The position numbers and the translations under genes were made by a program. Shown here in pieces: positions 7,137-16,620 of a DNA stretch of 64,000 nucleotides. The stretch is from NCEH01 sp043195135 (GTDB taxonomy: Bacteria > Pseudomonadota > Alphaproteobacteria > Rhizobiales > Xanthobacteraceae). Under the pieces are notes generated by a model, which searched no databases, was not told where the DNA came from, and saw only the letters and a program-made list of their open reading frames with translations. Location of the stretch: NCBI RefSeq assembly GCF_043195135.1, contig NZ_JBAFWP010000001.1, one strand, 5' to 3'. Position 1 is the first letter of the stretch. Each line of letters begins with the position of its first letter.

Positions 7137-8695
7137 GCAGCCCCCGCATTTTCGTCCCCAACGACGCCACCGCGGTCGCCTGCGGTGCCGACCGCATCGC
7201 CCGCAAGCTGCAGGACGCCTTCGCGGCGCGCGGCCTCTCGGTCGAGATCGTGCGCAACGGCTCGCGCGGCCTGTTCTGGCTGGAGCCCCTGCTGGAGGTC
7301 CAGACGCCCGCCGGCCGCGTCGGCTACGGCCCGGTGAAGCCCTCCGACGTGGACGCGCTTCTGGATTCCGGCCTGCTGGAGGGCGCCGCCCACCCGCTCA
7401 ATGTCGGGCTGGTGGAAGAGATCCCCTATCTGAAGAAGCAGACCCGCCTCACCTTCGCCCGCTGCGGCATCATCGACCCGCTCTCGCTGGACGATTACAA
7501 GGCCCATGGGGGCTATCGCGGCCTCGCCAAGGCGGCCGAGATCGGTCCGTCCGCGACGGTGGAGGAAGTGTTCCTCTCCGGCCTGCGCGGGCGCGGCGGC
7601 GCCGGCTTCCCCACCGGCATCAAGTGGCGCACGGTCGCCGCCGCCCCGGCCGACCAGCGCTACATCGTCTGCAATGCGGACGAAGGCGACAGCGGCACCT
7701 TCGCCGACCGCCTGATCATGGAAGCCGACCCCTTCTGCCTGATCGAGGGCATGACCATCGCCGGCCTCGCCGTCGGCGCGACGAAGGGCTTCGTCTATTG
7801 CCGCTCAGAATATCCGCTCTCGCTGGCGGTGATGGAAAAAGCCATCGCCATCGCCCGCGCGAACGGCCTGCTCGGCAAGAATGTGGCCGGGTCGGGTTAT
7901 GATTTCGACATGGAAATGCGCATGGGCGCCGGCGCCTATGTGTGCGGTGAGGAAACCGCTTTGCTCGACAGCCTGGAAGGCAAGCGCGGCGTGGTGCGCG
8001 CCAAGCCGCCGCTGCCGGCGCACAAGGGCCTGTTCGGCAAGCCCACCGTCATCAACAATCTGATCTCGCTCGCCACTGTGCCGGTGATCCTGGACAAGGG
8101 CGGCCAGTTCTATCGCGACTTCGGCATGGGCCGCTCGCGCGGCACGATGCCGATCCAGCTCGCCGGCAACATCAAGTTCGGCGGCCTGTTCGAAACCGCC
8201 TTCGGCATCTCGCTCGGCGAATTGGTGAACGACATCGGCGGCGGCACGGCCTCCGGCCGCCCGGTGCGCGCGGTGCAGGCGGGCGGCCCGCTCGGCGCCT
8301 ACATGCCGGTGTCGCAGTTCGACACGCCGTTCGACTATGAAGCCTTCGCGGCCAAGGATGCCCTGATCGGCCATGGCGGCATCGTGGTGTTCGACGACAC
8401 GGTGGACATGGCGCACATGGCGAAGTTCGCCATGGAATTCTGCTCGCACGAAAGCTGCGGCAAGTGCACGCCCTGCCGCATCGGCTCCACGCGCGGGGTG
8501 GAAACCCTGGACAAGATCATCAAGGGCGACCGCCGCGACGCCAATCTCGCCATTCTGACCGACCTTTGTCACACGATGAAGCTCGGCTCGCTCTGCGCCC
8601 TCGGCGGGTTCACGCCCTATCCGGTGATCAGCGCGCTCACCCATTTCCCGGAAGATTTCGGCGTGTCGCCGAAATTGCCCGCGGCTGCGGAATAG
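7133..8695 (+). CDS. fdsB: NAD-dependent formate dehydrogenase beta subunit
   Basis: FdsB binds FMN and NAD+ and makes NADH from electrons arriving from FdsA and FdsG. The 520-residue product has an N-terminal thioredoxin-like region fused to a NuoF-like module. Visible motifs are the glycine-rich NAD/FMN loop GRGGAGFPTGIKW, CNADEGDSGTF, GAGAYVCGEETALLDSLEGKRG and the C-terminal cluster motif ESCGKCTPCRIG plus a later cysteine for the [4Fe-4S] cluster. It overlaps fdsG by four bases and ends ten bases before fdsA. Confidence 0.95.
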   Translation: MSSPRIFVPNDATAVACGADRIARKLQDAFAARGLSVEIVRNGSRGLFWLEPLLEVQTPAGRVGYGPVKPSDVDALLDSGLLEGAAHPLNVGLVEEIPYLKKQTRLTFARCGIIDPLSLDDYKAHGGYRGLAKAAEIGPSATVEEVFLSGLRGRGGAGFPTGIKWRTVAAAPADQRYIVCNADEGDSGTFADRLIMEADPFCLIEGMTIAGLAVGATKGFVYCRSEYPLSLAVMEKAIAIARANGLLGKNVAGSGYDFDMEMRMGAGAYVCGEETALLDSLEGKRGVVRAKPPLPAHKGLFGKPTVINNLISLATVPVILDKGGQFYRDFGMGRSRGTMPIQLAGNIKFGGLFETAFGISLGELVNDIGGGTASGRPVRAVQAGGPLGAYMPVSQFDTPFDYEAFAAKDALIGHGGIVVFDDTVDMAHMAKFAMEFCSHESCGKCTPCRIGSTRGVETLDKIIKGDRRDANLAILTDLCHTMKLGSLCALGGFTPYPVISALTHFPEDFGVSPKLPAAAE

Positions 8696-8705
8696 GAGGA
8701 ACTCA

Positions 8706-11543
8706 ATGTCCCTCGTGCATGAAATCGACTACGGCACGCCCCGGTCCAAGTCCGAGAAGCTGGTTTCGCTGGTCATCGACGGCATGAAGGTGCAGGTGCC
8801 GGAAGGCACCTCCATCATGCGCGCCGCCATGGAGGTCGGCAACCAGATCCCCAAGCTCTGCGCCACCGACATGCTGGACGCCTTCGGCTCCTGCCGGCTC
8901 TGCCTGGTGGAGATCGAAGGCCGCAACGGCACCCCCGCTTCCTGCACCACACCGGTGGCGGAAGGCATCGTGGTGAAGACCCAGACCGAGCGGCTGAAGC
9001 AGATCCGCAAGGGCGTGATGGAGCTCTATATCTCCGACCACCCGCTGGACTGCCTGACCTGCTCCGCCAACGGCGATTGCGAGCTGCAGGACATGGCCGG
9101 CGTGGTCGGCCTGCGCGACGTGCGCTACGGCTATGAGGGCGAGAACCACACCAAGCTGGGCAAGGACGAGTCCAACCCTTATTTCACCTACGAACAGTCG
9201 AAGTGCATTGTCTGCAACCGTTGCGTGCGCGCCTGCGAGGAAGTGCAGGGCACGTTCGCGCTGACGATTTCCGGCCGCGGCTTTGGTTCGCGCGTGTCGC
9301 CGGGCATGAACGAGACCTTCCTTTCGTCCGAGTGCGTGTCGTGCGGCGCCTGCGTGCAGGCCTGCCCCACCGCGACCTTGAACGAAAAGGCCATGTACGA
9401 CATCGGCACGCCCGAGCATTCGCTGGTGACGACCTGCGCCTATTGCGGCGTCGGCTGCACCTTCAAGGCGGAGATGCGCGGCGACGAGCTGGTGCGCATG
9501 GTGCCCTATAAGGACGGCAAGGCGAACCGCGGCCATTCGTGCGTGAAGGGCCGCTTCGCCTACGGCTATGCGACCCACAAGGAACGCATCCTCAAGCCCA
9601 TGATCCGCTCCTCCATCCACGAGCCGTGGAAGGAAGTGAGCTATGAGGAGGCGATCCAATACGCCGCCTCCGAGTTCAAGCGCATCCAGGAGAAGTACGG
9701 CCGCCGCTCGGTGGGTGGCATCACCTCCTCGCGCTGCACCAATGAAGAGACCTATCTGGTCCAGAAGCTGATCCGCGGCGCCTTCGGCAACAACAATGTC
9801 GATACCTGCGCCCGCGTCTGCCACTCGCCCACGGGCTATGGCCTTTCCCAGACCTACGGCACCTCCGCCGGCACGCAGGACTTCGATTCCATCGAAGAGA
9901 CCGACGTGATCCTGGTGATCGGCGCCAACCCGACCGACGGCCATCCGGTGTTCGGCTCGCGCATGAAGAAGCGGCTGCGCGAAGGCGCCAAGCTGATCGT
10001 CGCCGACCCGCGCAAGATCGACCTCGTGCGCACGCCCCATGTGCAGGCGGACTTCCATCTGCCACTGCGCCCGGGCACCAACGTGGCTCTGGTCACGGCG
10101 CTCGCCCATGTGGTCGTCACCGAAGGGCTGATGAACGAGCAGTTCATCCGCGAGCGCTGCGACTGGGACGAGTTCCAGGAATGGGCGGCCTTCGTCGCCG
10201 ATGAGCGCCACAGCCCGGAAGCGGTCGCCAAATATACCGGCGTCGACCCCCAGGACGTGCGCAAGGCGGCGCGCCTCTATGCCACCGGCGGCAATGCGGC
10301 GATCTATTACGGCCTCGGCGTGACAGAGCATTCCCAGGGCTCCACCACCGTGATGGCGATCGCCAACCTCGCCATGGCGACCGGCAATGTCGGCCGCAAC
10401 GGCGTGGGCGTGAACCCGCTGCGCGGCCAGAACAATGTGCAGGGCGCCTGCGACATGGGCTCCTTCCCCCATGAGCTGTCCGGCTATCGCCACGTCTCCG
10501 ACGACGCCACCCGCGCGCTGTTCGAGAGCCTGTGGGGCGTGAAGCTGGATGCCGAGCCCGGCCTGCGCATCCCCAACATGTTCGACGCGGCCGTCGATGG
10601 CACCTTCAAGGGCATGTATGTGCAGGGCGAGGACATTCTCCAGTCCGACCCCGACACCCGCCATGTCTCGGCCGGCCTCGGCGCGCTGGAATGCCTCGTG
10701 GTGCAGGACCTGTTCCTGAACGAGACCGCGAACTATGCCCACGTGTTCCTGCCGGGCTGCTCGTTCCTGGAGAAGGACGGCACCTTCACCAATGCGGAGC
10801 GCCGCATCCAGCGCATCCGCAAGGTGATGGCCCCCAAGAACGGCTATGCCGACTGGGAAGTCACCATCATGCTCTCCGAGGCGCTCGGCTATCCCATGGA
10901 CTACAGCCATCCCGGCGAGATCATGGACGAAATCGCCCGCCTGACCCCCACCTTCACCGGCGTCAGCTACAAGAAGCTGGACGAGCTGGGCTCGGTGCAA
11001 TGGCCGTGCAATGACAAGGCGCCGGAAGGCACCCCCATCATGCACATCGGCGGCTTCGTGCGCGGCAAGGGCAAGTTCGTGCTCACCGAATATGTGCCCA
11101 CCGACGAGCGCACCGGCCCGCTGTTCCCGCTGCTGCTCACCACCGGCCGCATCCTGTCGCAATACAATGTCGGCGCGCAGACCCGCCGCACGGAGAATGT
11201 CGCCTGGCATCCGGAAGACGTGCTGGAAATCCACCCGCACGACGCCGAGAACCGCGGCATCCGCGACGGCGACTTCGTGAAGCTGGAAAGCCGCGCCGGC
11301 GGCACCTCGCTCCGCGCGGTGATCAGCGAGCGCATGCAGCCCGGCGTGGTCTACACCACCTTCCACCATCCGGTGACGCAGGCGAACGTGGTGACCACGG
11401 ACTTCTCCGACTGGGCCACCAATTGCCCGGAATACAAGGTGACGGCCGTGCAGGTCGCCCCCTCCAACGGGCCGAGCGCCTGGCAGGAAGAGTATGAAGA
11501 ACTCTCCCGCCAGAGCCGTCGCATCGCGCAAGCGGCGGAGTGA
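8706..11543 (+). CDS. fdsA: NAD-dependent formate dehydrogenase alpha (molybdenum) subunit
   Basis: FdsA oxidises formate to CO2 at a bis-molybdopterin guanine dinucleotide centre and passes electrons through a chain of Fe-S clusters to FdsB. In order, the 945 residues show a plant-type [2Fe-2S] domain (CATDML...CRLC), an H-x3-C-x2-C segment (DHPLDCLTC), two [4Fe-4S] ferredoxin motifs (CIVCNRCVRAC and CVSCGACVQACPT), the catalytic-domain cluster motif CAYCGVGC and the molybdenum ligand cysteine in ARVCHSPTG. There is no selenocysteine codon. No Tat signal is present, consistent with a cytoplasmic enzyme. Start follows AGGAGGA. Confidence 0.96.
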   Translation: MSLVHEIDYGTPRSKSEKLVSLVIDGMKVQVPEGTSIMRAAMEVGNQIPKLCATDMLDAFGSCRLCLVEIEGRNGTPASCTTPVAEGIVVKTQTERLKQIRKGVMELYISDHPLDCLTCSANGDCELQDMAGVVGLRDVRYGYEGENHTKLGKDESNPYFTYEQSKCIVCNRCVRACEEVQGTFALTISGRGFGSRVSPGMNETFLSSECVSCGACVQACPTATLNEKAMYDIGTPEHSLVTTCAYCGVGCTFKAEMRGDELVRMVPYKDGKANRGHSCVKGRFAYGYATHKERILKPMIRSSIHEPWKEVSYEEAIQYAASEFKRIQEKYGRRSVGGITSSRCTNEETYLVQKLIRGAFGNNNVDTCARVCHSPTGYGLSQTYGTSAGTQDFDSIEETDVILVIGANPTDGHPVFGSRMKKRLREGAKLIVADPRKIDLVRTPHVQADFHLPLRPGTNVALVTALAHVVVTEGLMNEQFIRERCDWDEFQEWAAFVADERHSPEAVAKYTGVDPQDVRKAARLYATGGNAAIYYGLGVTEHSQGSTTVMAIANLAMATGNVGRNGVGVNPLRGQNNVQGACDMGSFPHELSGYRHVSDDATRALFESLWGVKLDAEPGLRIPNMFDAAVDGTFKGMYVQGEDILQSDPDTRHVSAGLGALECLVVQDLFLNETANYAHVFLPGCSFLEKDGTFTNAERRIQRIRKVMAPKNGYADWEVTIMLSEALGYPMDYSHPGEIMDEIARLTPTFTGVSYKKLDELGSVQWPCNDKAPEGTPIMHIGGFVRGKGKFVLTEYVPTDERTGPLFPLLLTTGRILSQYNVGAQTRRTENVAWHPEDVLEIHPHDAENRGIRDGDFVKLESRAGGTSLRAVISERMQPGVVYTTFHHPVTQANVVTTDFSDWATNCPEYKVTAVQVAPSNGPSAWQEEYEELSRQSRRIAQAAE

Positions 11544-11592
11544 GATGAAGGCCGGCGCTTCGACGCGCCCTCCCGGCCGGCACCGACAGGCC

Positions 11593-11710
11593 CCCTCTCC
11601 CGCGTGCGGGGGAGGGTTGGGGAGGGGGAAATCGAGCGTCCGGCCTTTAACTTTTGCCGGCCTACCCGGCCCATGCTCCCTTCCTGCCCTCTCCCGCAGG
11701 CACGAGAGGG
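11593..11710. repeat. REP-like palindromic elements between fdsA and fdhD
   Basis: Two C/T-rich palindromes lie here. 11593-11616 is CCCTCTCCCGC facing GCGGGGGAGGG, with one G-T wobble. 11687-11710 is CCCTCTC facing GAGAGGG. The pattern matches short extragenic palindromes that are dispersed in many GC-rich proteobacterial genomes. Sitting inside an operon, they may lower expression of the two distal genes relative to fdsGBA. Confidence 0.55.
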
Positions 11711-11788
11711 GGAGAATGGCAAGGCCGCCCTTGAACGCGGGACCGTTCGGCACAACCTTGGTGGCAGCAACACCCGGTGGCGCGCATC

Positions 11789-12643
11789 ATGGATGAGATG
11801 TCCGAAATCCCCGATTTTCCCGAGCCCGTGCGGCGCGTGAGCCGAGACGTGTGGCGCCTGGATGGCGTCACCGTTTCAGAACGCGCAGTGCCCGAGGAAA
11901 CACCGGTCGCCCTCACCTATAACGGCACCACCCATGCCGTGATGATGGCAAGCCCGCTCGACATCGCCGATTTCGCCCTCGGTTTCTCCCTCACCGAGGG
12001 GATCATCGCGAGCCCGGCCGACATCCTCAGCCTCGACGTGATCGCGGTCGAAGACGGCATCGAGGCGCGCATGTGGATCGCGGAGGAGAAGATGGCCGTG
12101 CTCGGCGCCCGCCGCCGCGCCATGGCCGGGCCCACCGGCTGCGGCCTGTGCGGGGTGGAGAGCTTGGCCGAGGCGATCAAGCCGGCCGCGCAGGTCACCG
12201 CGCGCCCGGTCTTTTCCGCGTCGCTGATCCTGGAGGCCATGGCAGCCCTCGCGCCCGCGCAGATTCTCAACCACGAAACCCGCGCGGTGCATGCCGCCGG
12301 TTATTTCGAACCGGGGCGCGGCCTCATTGCCGTGTGCGAGGATGTCGGCCGCCACAATGCCCTCGACAAGCTGGTGGGCAAGGTGGTGAAGCGCGACGCC
12401 GATCCCGCGCGCGGGATTGTGCTGCTCACCAGCCGCGTCTCCATCGAGATGGTGCAGAAGGCCGCCGTGCTGGGCACGCCCGTCATCGCCGCCGTCTCGG
12501 CCCCCACATCCCTCGCCATCCGTACCGCGCACGCGGCCGGCATCACGCTGGCTGCCATCGTGCGCGGCGACGGATTTGAACTCTTCACCCATCCCGAGCG
12601 CATCGACCTCGGGTCATCCCCACGGCACGCACATGTCGCATAG
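11789..12643 (+). CDS. fdhD: FdhD/FdsC, sulfurtransferase for formate dehydrogenase maturation
   Basis: FdhD-type proteins carry sulfur from a cysteine desulfurase to the molybdenum cofactor and are needed to activate formate dehydrogenase; in fds operons the gene is also called fdsC. The 284-residue product keeps the cysteine loop GPTGCGLCGVES, the VCEDVGRHNALDKLVGK cofactor-binding motif and the SRVSIEMVQKAA segment. ATG at 11789 has GGTGG eight bases before it; a GTG at 11777 is also possible. It overlaps fdsD by 11 bases. Confidence 0.93.
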   Translation: MDEMSEIPDFPEPVRRVSRDVWRLDGVTVSERAVPEETPVALTYNGTTHAVMMASPLDIADFALGFSLTEGIIASPADILSLDVIAVEDGIEARMWIAEEKMAVLGARRRAMAGPTGCGLCGVESLAEAIKPAAQVTARPVFSASLILEAMAALAPAQILNHETRAVHAAGYFEPGRGLIAVCEDVGRHNALDKLVGKVVKRDADPARGIVLLTSRVSIEMVQKAAVLGTPVIAAVSAPTSLAIRTAHAAGITLAAIVRGDGFELFTHPERIDLGSSPRHAHVA

Positions 12644-12872
12644 CACCAGCACCAACGACCGCCTCGTCTATATGGCGAACCAGATCGCGACCGCCTTTTC
12701 CACCCAGCATCATGATGAAGCGGTGGCGTCCACGCGCGAGCACATCCACAAATTCTGGGACCCGCGCATGCGCTCGAAGATCTTCGAGCATCTCGACCAT
12801 GGCGGCGAAGGCCTCTCCCCCATCGCGAAGGAAGCCCTGGAAGGCCTGCGCGCCACGTCCGTCGCCGCCTGA
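12633..12872 (+). CDS. fdsD: Formate dehydrogenase delta subunit
   Basis: A small 79-residue protein that starts inside the 3' end of fdhD and closes the fdsGBACD operon. It has the FdsD features NDRLVYMANQIATAF near the N-terminus and HIHKFWDPRMRSKIFEHL in the middle. FdsD is needed for assembly or stability of the complex, with no cofactor of its own. The next gene is convergent and only three bases away. Confidence 0.92.
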   Translation: MSHSTSTNDRLVYMANQIATAFSTQHHDEAVASTREHIHKFWDPRMRSKIFEHLDHGGEGLSPIAKEALEGLRATSVAA

Positions 12873-12875
12873 GCC

Positions 12876-14309
12876 TCAGGCCGAAAGCGGCGGCGCGGGA
12901 TCGACCATGGCGCCGGCATTCATCAGGCCGGCGGGGTCGAAGGCGGCCTTCACCCGGCCCATGAGCGCGATGCGGATGGGATCGCCATAGCGCTCCAGCA
13001 AATCTCGCTTGAGCCGGCCGATGCCGTATTCCGCGCTGAAGCTGCCGCCCAGCGCGGCAGCGATGGCGTAGAGCTCGTGGGCGAGGCCCGCCTCGATCTT
13101 GCGGGTGAAGGCGAGCCGCTCCTCGCCCTGCGGCACCACGATATTGTAGTGAATATTGCCATCGCCCACATGGCCGTAGACGGACAAGACCAGGGCGGGA
13201 TCATAGGCCGCCACCGCCGCGCCGCCCTGCTCCAGGAAGGCGTCGAGAGCGGAGATCGGCACCGAGATATCGTGCTTCACCGATCCGCCGGCGTGCTTCT
13301 CGCCCTCGGGAATGGTCTCGCGCACCGCCCACATGTCGGACCGCTGGCGCTCGGACTGGGCGAGGAGCGCATCCTCCACCCACCCCTTTTCCATCAGCGC
13401 TTCCAGCGTGCCCATGAGAATCTCATCCAGCGGCAAGCGGCGCGATGAGGACGAGACCTCCAGCAGCACCGCTCCGCCGCTGCCGGTGGTCAGATTGACC
13501 TCGCCGGGCTTCAGGGCCGCCACCAGCGCCACCGAATTGGCCGTGATGAATTCGAACGAGGAGATGAGGTCCGCCGTCTCGCGCCGCACCTCGGCCAGCA
13601 TCTGCGGCAGCGGCGCGCCCTTGGCGAGTTGCAGCCAGGCGGTGGCGGTAAGCACGGGTTCGGGGCACAGTTTCAGCACCACGGCGGTGACGATGCCGAG
13701 CGTGCCCTCGCCGCCGATGAACATCTGCTTGAGGTCGTAGCCCACATTGTTCTTGCGCAGCGCGCGCATGTCGCCGAGCAGGCTGCCGTCCGGTAATACG
13801 GCTTCGAGGCCGAGCACCAGGTCCCGCGTCATGCCGTAGCGCAGGACCGAGAGGCCGCCCGCATTCGTGCCGACATTGCCGCCCAGCCGGCAACTGCCCT
13901 CCGAACCGAGGCTCAGCGGCAGCATCAGGCCCGCCGCTTCCGCCGCCGCCTGCGCATCGGCGAGGATCACGCCCGCATCGGCGGACAGGGTGAAGCCGAG
14001 CGGGTCCACCGCGCGGATCCGGTTCATGCGCTCCAGGCTCACCACCAATTGGCGGCCGCTTTCGTCCGGTGTCGCCCCGCCCACATAGCTGGTATTGCCA
14101 CCCTGCGGCACCAGGCCATAGCCGAGCTGGGCGGCAAGGCGCACCACGTCCTGCACCTCCTGCGTGGAGCGCGGTCGCAGCACGGCGGGCGTGGTCCCGT
14201 GGATCAGCTGGCGATGATCCACCACATAGGGCGCGATGAAATCCGGCGCGGTCATCACGCCGGCTTCGCCGAGCACCGCGCGGAAAGCGGCGAGCGCATC
14301 ATGGGTCAT
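12876..14309 (-). CDS. FAD-linked D-2-hydroxyacid dehydrogenase (GlcD/D2HGDH type)
   Basis: The 477-residue protein has an N-terminal FAD_binding_4 (PCMH) domain with the PQGGNTSYVGGATPD pyrophosphate loop and GSCRLGGNVGTNAGG, and a C-terminal FAD-oxidase domain ending with HVGDGNIHYN, whose histidines bind the substrate and metal, and SAEYGIGRLKRDLL. Closest function by these motifs is D-2-hydroxyglutarate dehydrogenase or a D-lactate/glycolate dehydrogenase subunit; substrate cannot be told from sequence alone. AAAGG precedes the start. It converges on fdsD. Confidence 0.85.
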   Translation of the reverse strand: MTHDALAAFRAVLGEAGVMTAPDFIAPYVVDHRQLIHGTTPAVLRPRSTQEVQDVVRLAAQLGYGLVPQGGNTSYVGGATPDESGRQLVVSLERMNRIRAVDPLGFTLSADAGVILADAQAAAEAAGLMLPLSLGSEGSCRLGGNVGTNAGGLSVLRYGMTRDLVLGLEAVLPDGSLLGDMRALRKNNVGYDLKQMFIGGEGTLGIVTAVVLKLCPEPVLTATAWLQLAKGAPLPQMLAEVRRETADLISSFEFITANSVALVAALKPGEVNLTTGSGGAVLLEVSSSSRRLPLDEILMGTLEALMEKGWVEDALLAQSERQRSDMWAVRETIPEGEKHAGGSVKHDISVPISALDAFLEQGGAAVAAYDPALVLSVYGHVGDGNIHYNIVVPQGEERLAFTRKIEAGLAHELYAIAAALGGSFSAEYGIGRLKRDLLERYGDPIRIALMGRVKAAFDPAGLMNAGAMVDPAPPLSA

Positions 14310-14361
14310 GGGTCCGCCTTTCCGGCTGGTCTTGTCGATCCGCCCGCCCCGGGAGGCGAGC

Positions 14362-15573
14362 TCAGATCACGTGGGCGGGGGCAAGGGCGCAGGGAATGGT
14401 GCCATTCTCCACCTGGATCGCCGCATGGCCGATCTTGAAGCGGGCCTTCAGCTCGGCGCAGGTCTCGGCGAGGAACACGTCGTCGAGCGGAGCGCCGGGG
14501 CGCACCAGATGAACGGTCAGGGCGGAGTCCGTGGTGCTGAGACCCCAGATGTGCAGGTCATGCACCTCGCTGACGCCGGGGCGGCTGGCGAGGAAGGCTT
14601 CCACGGCGCCATGGTCGATGCTGCTCGGCACCACGTCCATGGCGAGGTTCACGCTGTCGCGCAGCAGGGCCCAGGTGCCGGCGACGATGGCGACCGCGAT
14701 GGCGAGGCTCACCACCGGATCGATCCACAGCCAGCCGGTGACGGCGATCACCGCCGCCGCGACCACCACGCCCAGCGAAACGGCGGCATCCGCGACCAGA
14801 TGCACGAACGCGCCCCGCACGTTCAAGTCGTTCTTGCGATCGGCCATGAACAGCATGGCGGTGCCGAAATTCACGCCGATGCCCACCAGCGCGACGATCA
14901 TCACGACGCCGGTCTGGATCGGCGCGGGATCGCCGAAGCGCCCGATCGCCTCGATAATGATGCCGCCGGTGCCCAGCAGCAGGATCATGGCATTGGCCAG
15001 CGCGGCGAGAATGGAGGACCGGCCGTAGCCGAACGTGCGGCGCGGGCTCGGCGCACGCCGCGAGAGCCATGCCGCGCCCCAAGCGAGAAGCAGGCCGAGC
15101 ACGTCGGACAGATTGTGGCCCGCGTCCGCGAGCAAAGCGAGCGAACCCGACAGCAGGCCGAAGATCGCCTCGATGATCACGAAGCCGAAATTGACCGATG
15201 CGCCGATGGCGAACGCCCGCAGCGAGCTCGGCACCGCATGGGCGTGATTGTGCCCGCCATGGCCATGGCTGTGTCCGGAATGGTCATGGCCCGCATGGTC
15301 ATGGCCCGCATGGCCGCCCCCGGCGCCCCCGTGGTCGTGATCGTCGTGGCCGTGATCGTCATGCGGCGCATGATGGTGCGGCGCCTGGTCCTCGCCCTTC
15401 GCCGCTGCGGGCGCGGCATGGGCATGGCTGGCGCCGTGATCATGGCCGGCATGATTGTGGCTGGCGTGATTGTGGTTCTCATGCCCCGCGGGGAAGGGAG
15501 ACTGGGCCGCCCCTTGGGATGCCGTGGCGGGTGCGGGTTTGTCGTCGTGCTGGTCGTGCCCCTGTGCCGTCAT
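14362..15573 (-). CDS. CDF-family metal cation exporter with long His-rich leader
   Basis: The product is a 403-residue cation diffusion facilitator of the CzcD/DmeF/ZitB type, a proton-coupled exporter of Zn2+, Co2+ or Ni2+ in the inner membrane. Residues about 1-120 are a low-complexity segment of GHDH-, HNHA- and DHDHG-like repeats that should bind metal in the cytoplasm. Six membrane helices follow, with the metal-site motifs DAGHNLSDVLG and HLVADAAVSLG, then a C-terminal domain (EVHDLHIWGLS). Start chosen at the ATG after GAGGAGCC. Large His-rich leaders are typical of DmeF-like members. Metal not determinable here. Confidence 0.9.
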   Translation of the reverse strand: MTAQGHDQHDDKPAPATASQGAAQSPFPAGHENHNHASHNHAGHDHGASHAHAAPAAAKGEDQAPHHHAPHDDHGHDDHDHGGAGGGHAGHDHAGHDHSGHSHGHGGHNHAHAVPSSLRAFAIGASVNFGFVIIEAIFGLLSGSLALLADAGHNLSDVLGLLLAWGAAWLSRRAPSPRRTFGYGRSSILAALANAMILLLGTGGIIIEAIGRFGDPAPIQTGVVMIVALVGIGVNFGTAMLFMADRKNDLNVRGAFVHLVADAAVSLGVVVAAAVIAVTGWLWIDPVVSLAIAVAIVAGTWALLRDSVNLAMDVVPSSIDHGAVEAFLASRPGVSEVHDLHIWGLSTTDSALTVHLVRPGAPLDDVFLAETCAELKARFKIGHAAIQVENGTIPCALAPAHVI

Positions 15574-15670
15574 GGTGGGCTCCTCGCCGCGATCGCGAAA
15601 CTGACGGCCGCCTAGATACCATCGCGCACCGTTTCGCGCGCCTCCCTGCATTGATAAAATGCGATCGGCC

Positions 15671-16468
15671 TCAACTGAAGAAGCCCAGCACCTCGCGCGC
15701 GAAATCCGCCGGCAGCTCGATGGCCGACATATGGCCCGCATCGAGCTTCACCAGCTCCGCGCCAGGAATATGGGCGGCGATCAGCTGGCCCCATTCGGGC
15801 GGGGTCGAGCGGTCCTGAAGGCCCGCGATCACCAGGCAGGGCGTCTTGATATGCGGCAGGCCGGGGCGGAAATCCATGTCGCGCATGGCGCAGCTGGTGC
15901 CCATGTAGCCACCCGGCGCGGTGCGCACGATCATCTCGCGCACCTTCGCCACCTGGTCGGCGTGGGCGGCGCGGAATTTCGGCGTGAACCAGCTGTCGAT
16001 GACCGCATCGGCGATGGGCGCGGTGCCGGCGCGCCGCACGGCCTTGATGCGCCCTTCCCACATGCGATGGGGGCCGGCATGGGCGGTGGTGTTGGCGAGC
16101 ACGGCGCGCTTCACCCGCTGCGGGGCGTTGAGGGCTAGCCATTGACCCACCATGCCGCCGAGCGAGAGGCCGCAATAATCCACCGGACCGGAGATGCCGA
16201 GACGGTCGAGGATATTGAGAAGGTCGCGGCCGAAATCGCCCATGGAATAGACCGCATCCGGCGCGCTGGATTGGCCGTGGCCACGGGCGTCATAGCGGAT
16301 GACGCGGAAATGGGGGGTGAGATGGGGCGTCAGCGCGTCCCACATCTCCAGCGTGGTGCCCAGCGAATGGGCGAGGACCAGGGGCGGCGCGCCCTCCTTG
16401 CCCTCGACCTGAACCCGGAAACGCTCACCTGCAATATCGAGGATGGACACGGGACCCCCGGTCGGCAT
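15671..16468 (-). CDS. pcaD: Alpha/beta hydrolase, 3-oxoadipate enol-lactonase-like
   Basis: A 265-residue alpha/beta hydrolase. The oxyanion segment (LAHSLGTTLEMWD), the nucleophile elbow GLSLGGM, an acid near AGLQDRSTPP and the catalytic histidine in LDAGHMSAIE are all present. The overall sequence fits PcaD, which opens 3-oxoadipate enol-lactone in the beta-ketoadipate pathway. No other pca gene is nearby, so the gene symbol is less certain than the fold. Confidence 0.75.
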   Translation of the reverse strand: MPTGGPVSILDIAGERFRVQVEGKEGAPPLVLAHSLGTTLEMWDALTPHLTPHFRVIRYDARGHGQSSAPDAVYSMGDFGRDLLNILDRLGISGPVDYCGLSLGGMVGQWLALNAPQRVKRAVLANTTAHAGPHRMWEGRIKAVRRAGTAPIADAVIDSWFTPKFRAAHADQVAKVREMIVRTAPGGYMGTSCAMRDMDFRPGLPHIKTPCLVIAGLQDRSTPPEWGQLIAAHIPGAELVKLDAGHMSAIELPADFAREVLGFFS

Positions 16469-16620
16469 TCTGTATACGACGCCGGTTTAAAGCCTTGCCG
16501 GCAATTGGCAAGGTCGTTCGGCGGGAAATACTCCGGATCGCGCCGGACCCCCCCTCCGGCGCGGCCGGAGGGGGGCAGAACCGATCCAAAGGGATCAACC
16601 GGAAGGCGTCGCGCGGAAAA

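Noticed and set aside
8703..11753. 1016-codon open frame antisense to fdsA
   Set aside because: Mirror of the GC-rich fdsA codons; no recognisable domain or ribosome site, while fdsA is complete with all cofactor motifs.
15240..15480. Repetitive tract resembling a repeat array
   Set aside because: It encodes the His-rich leader (GHDH, HNHA and similar units) of the CDF exporter in frame; units are irregular and there are no spacers, so it is not CRISPR.
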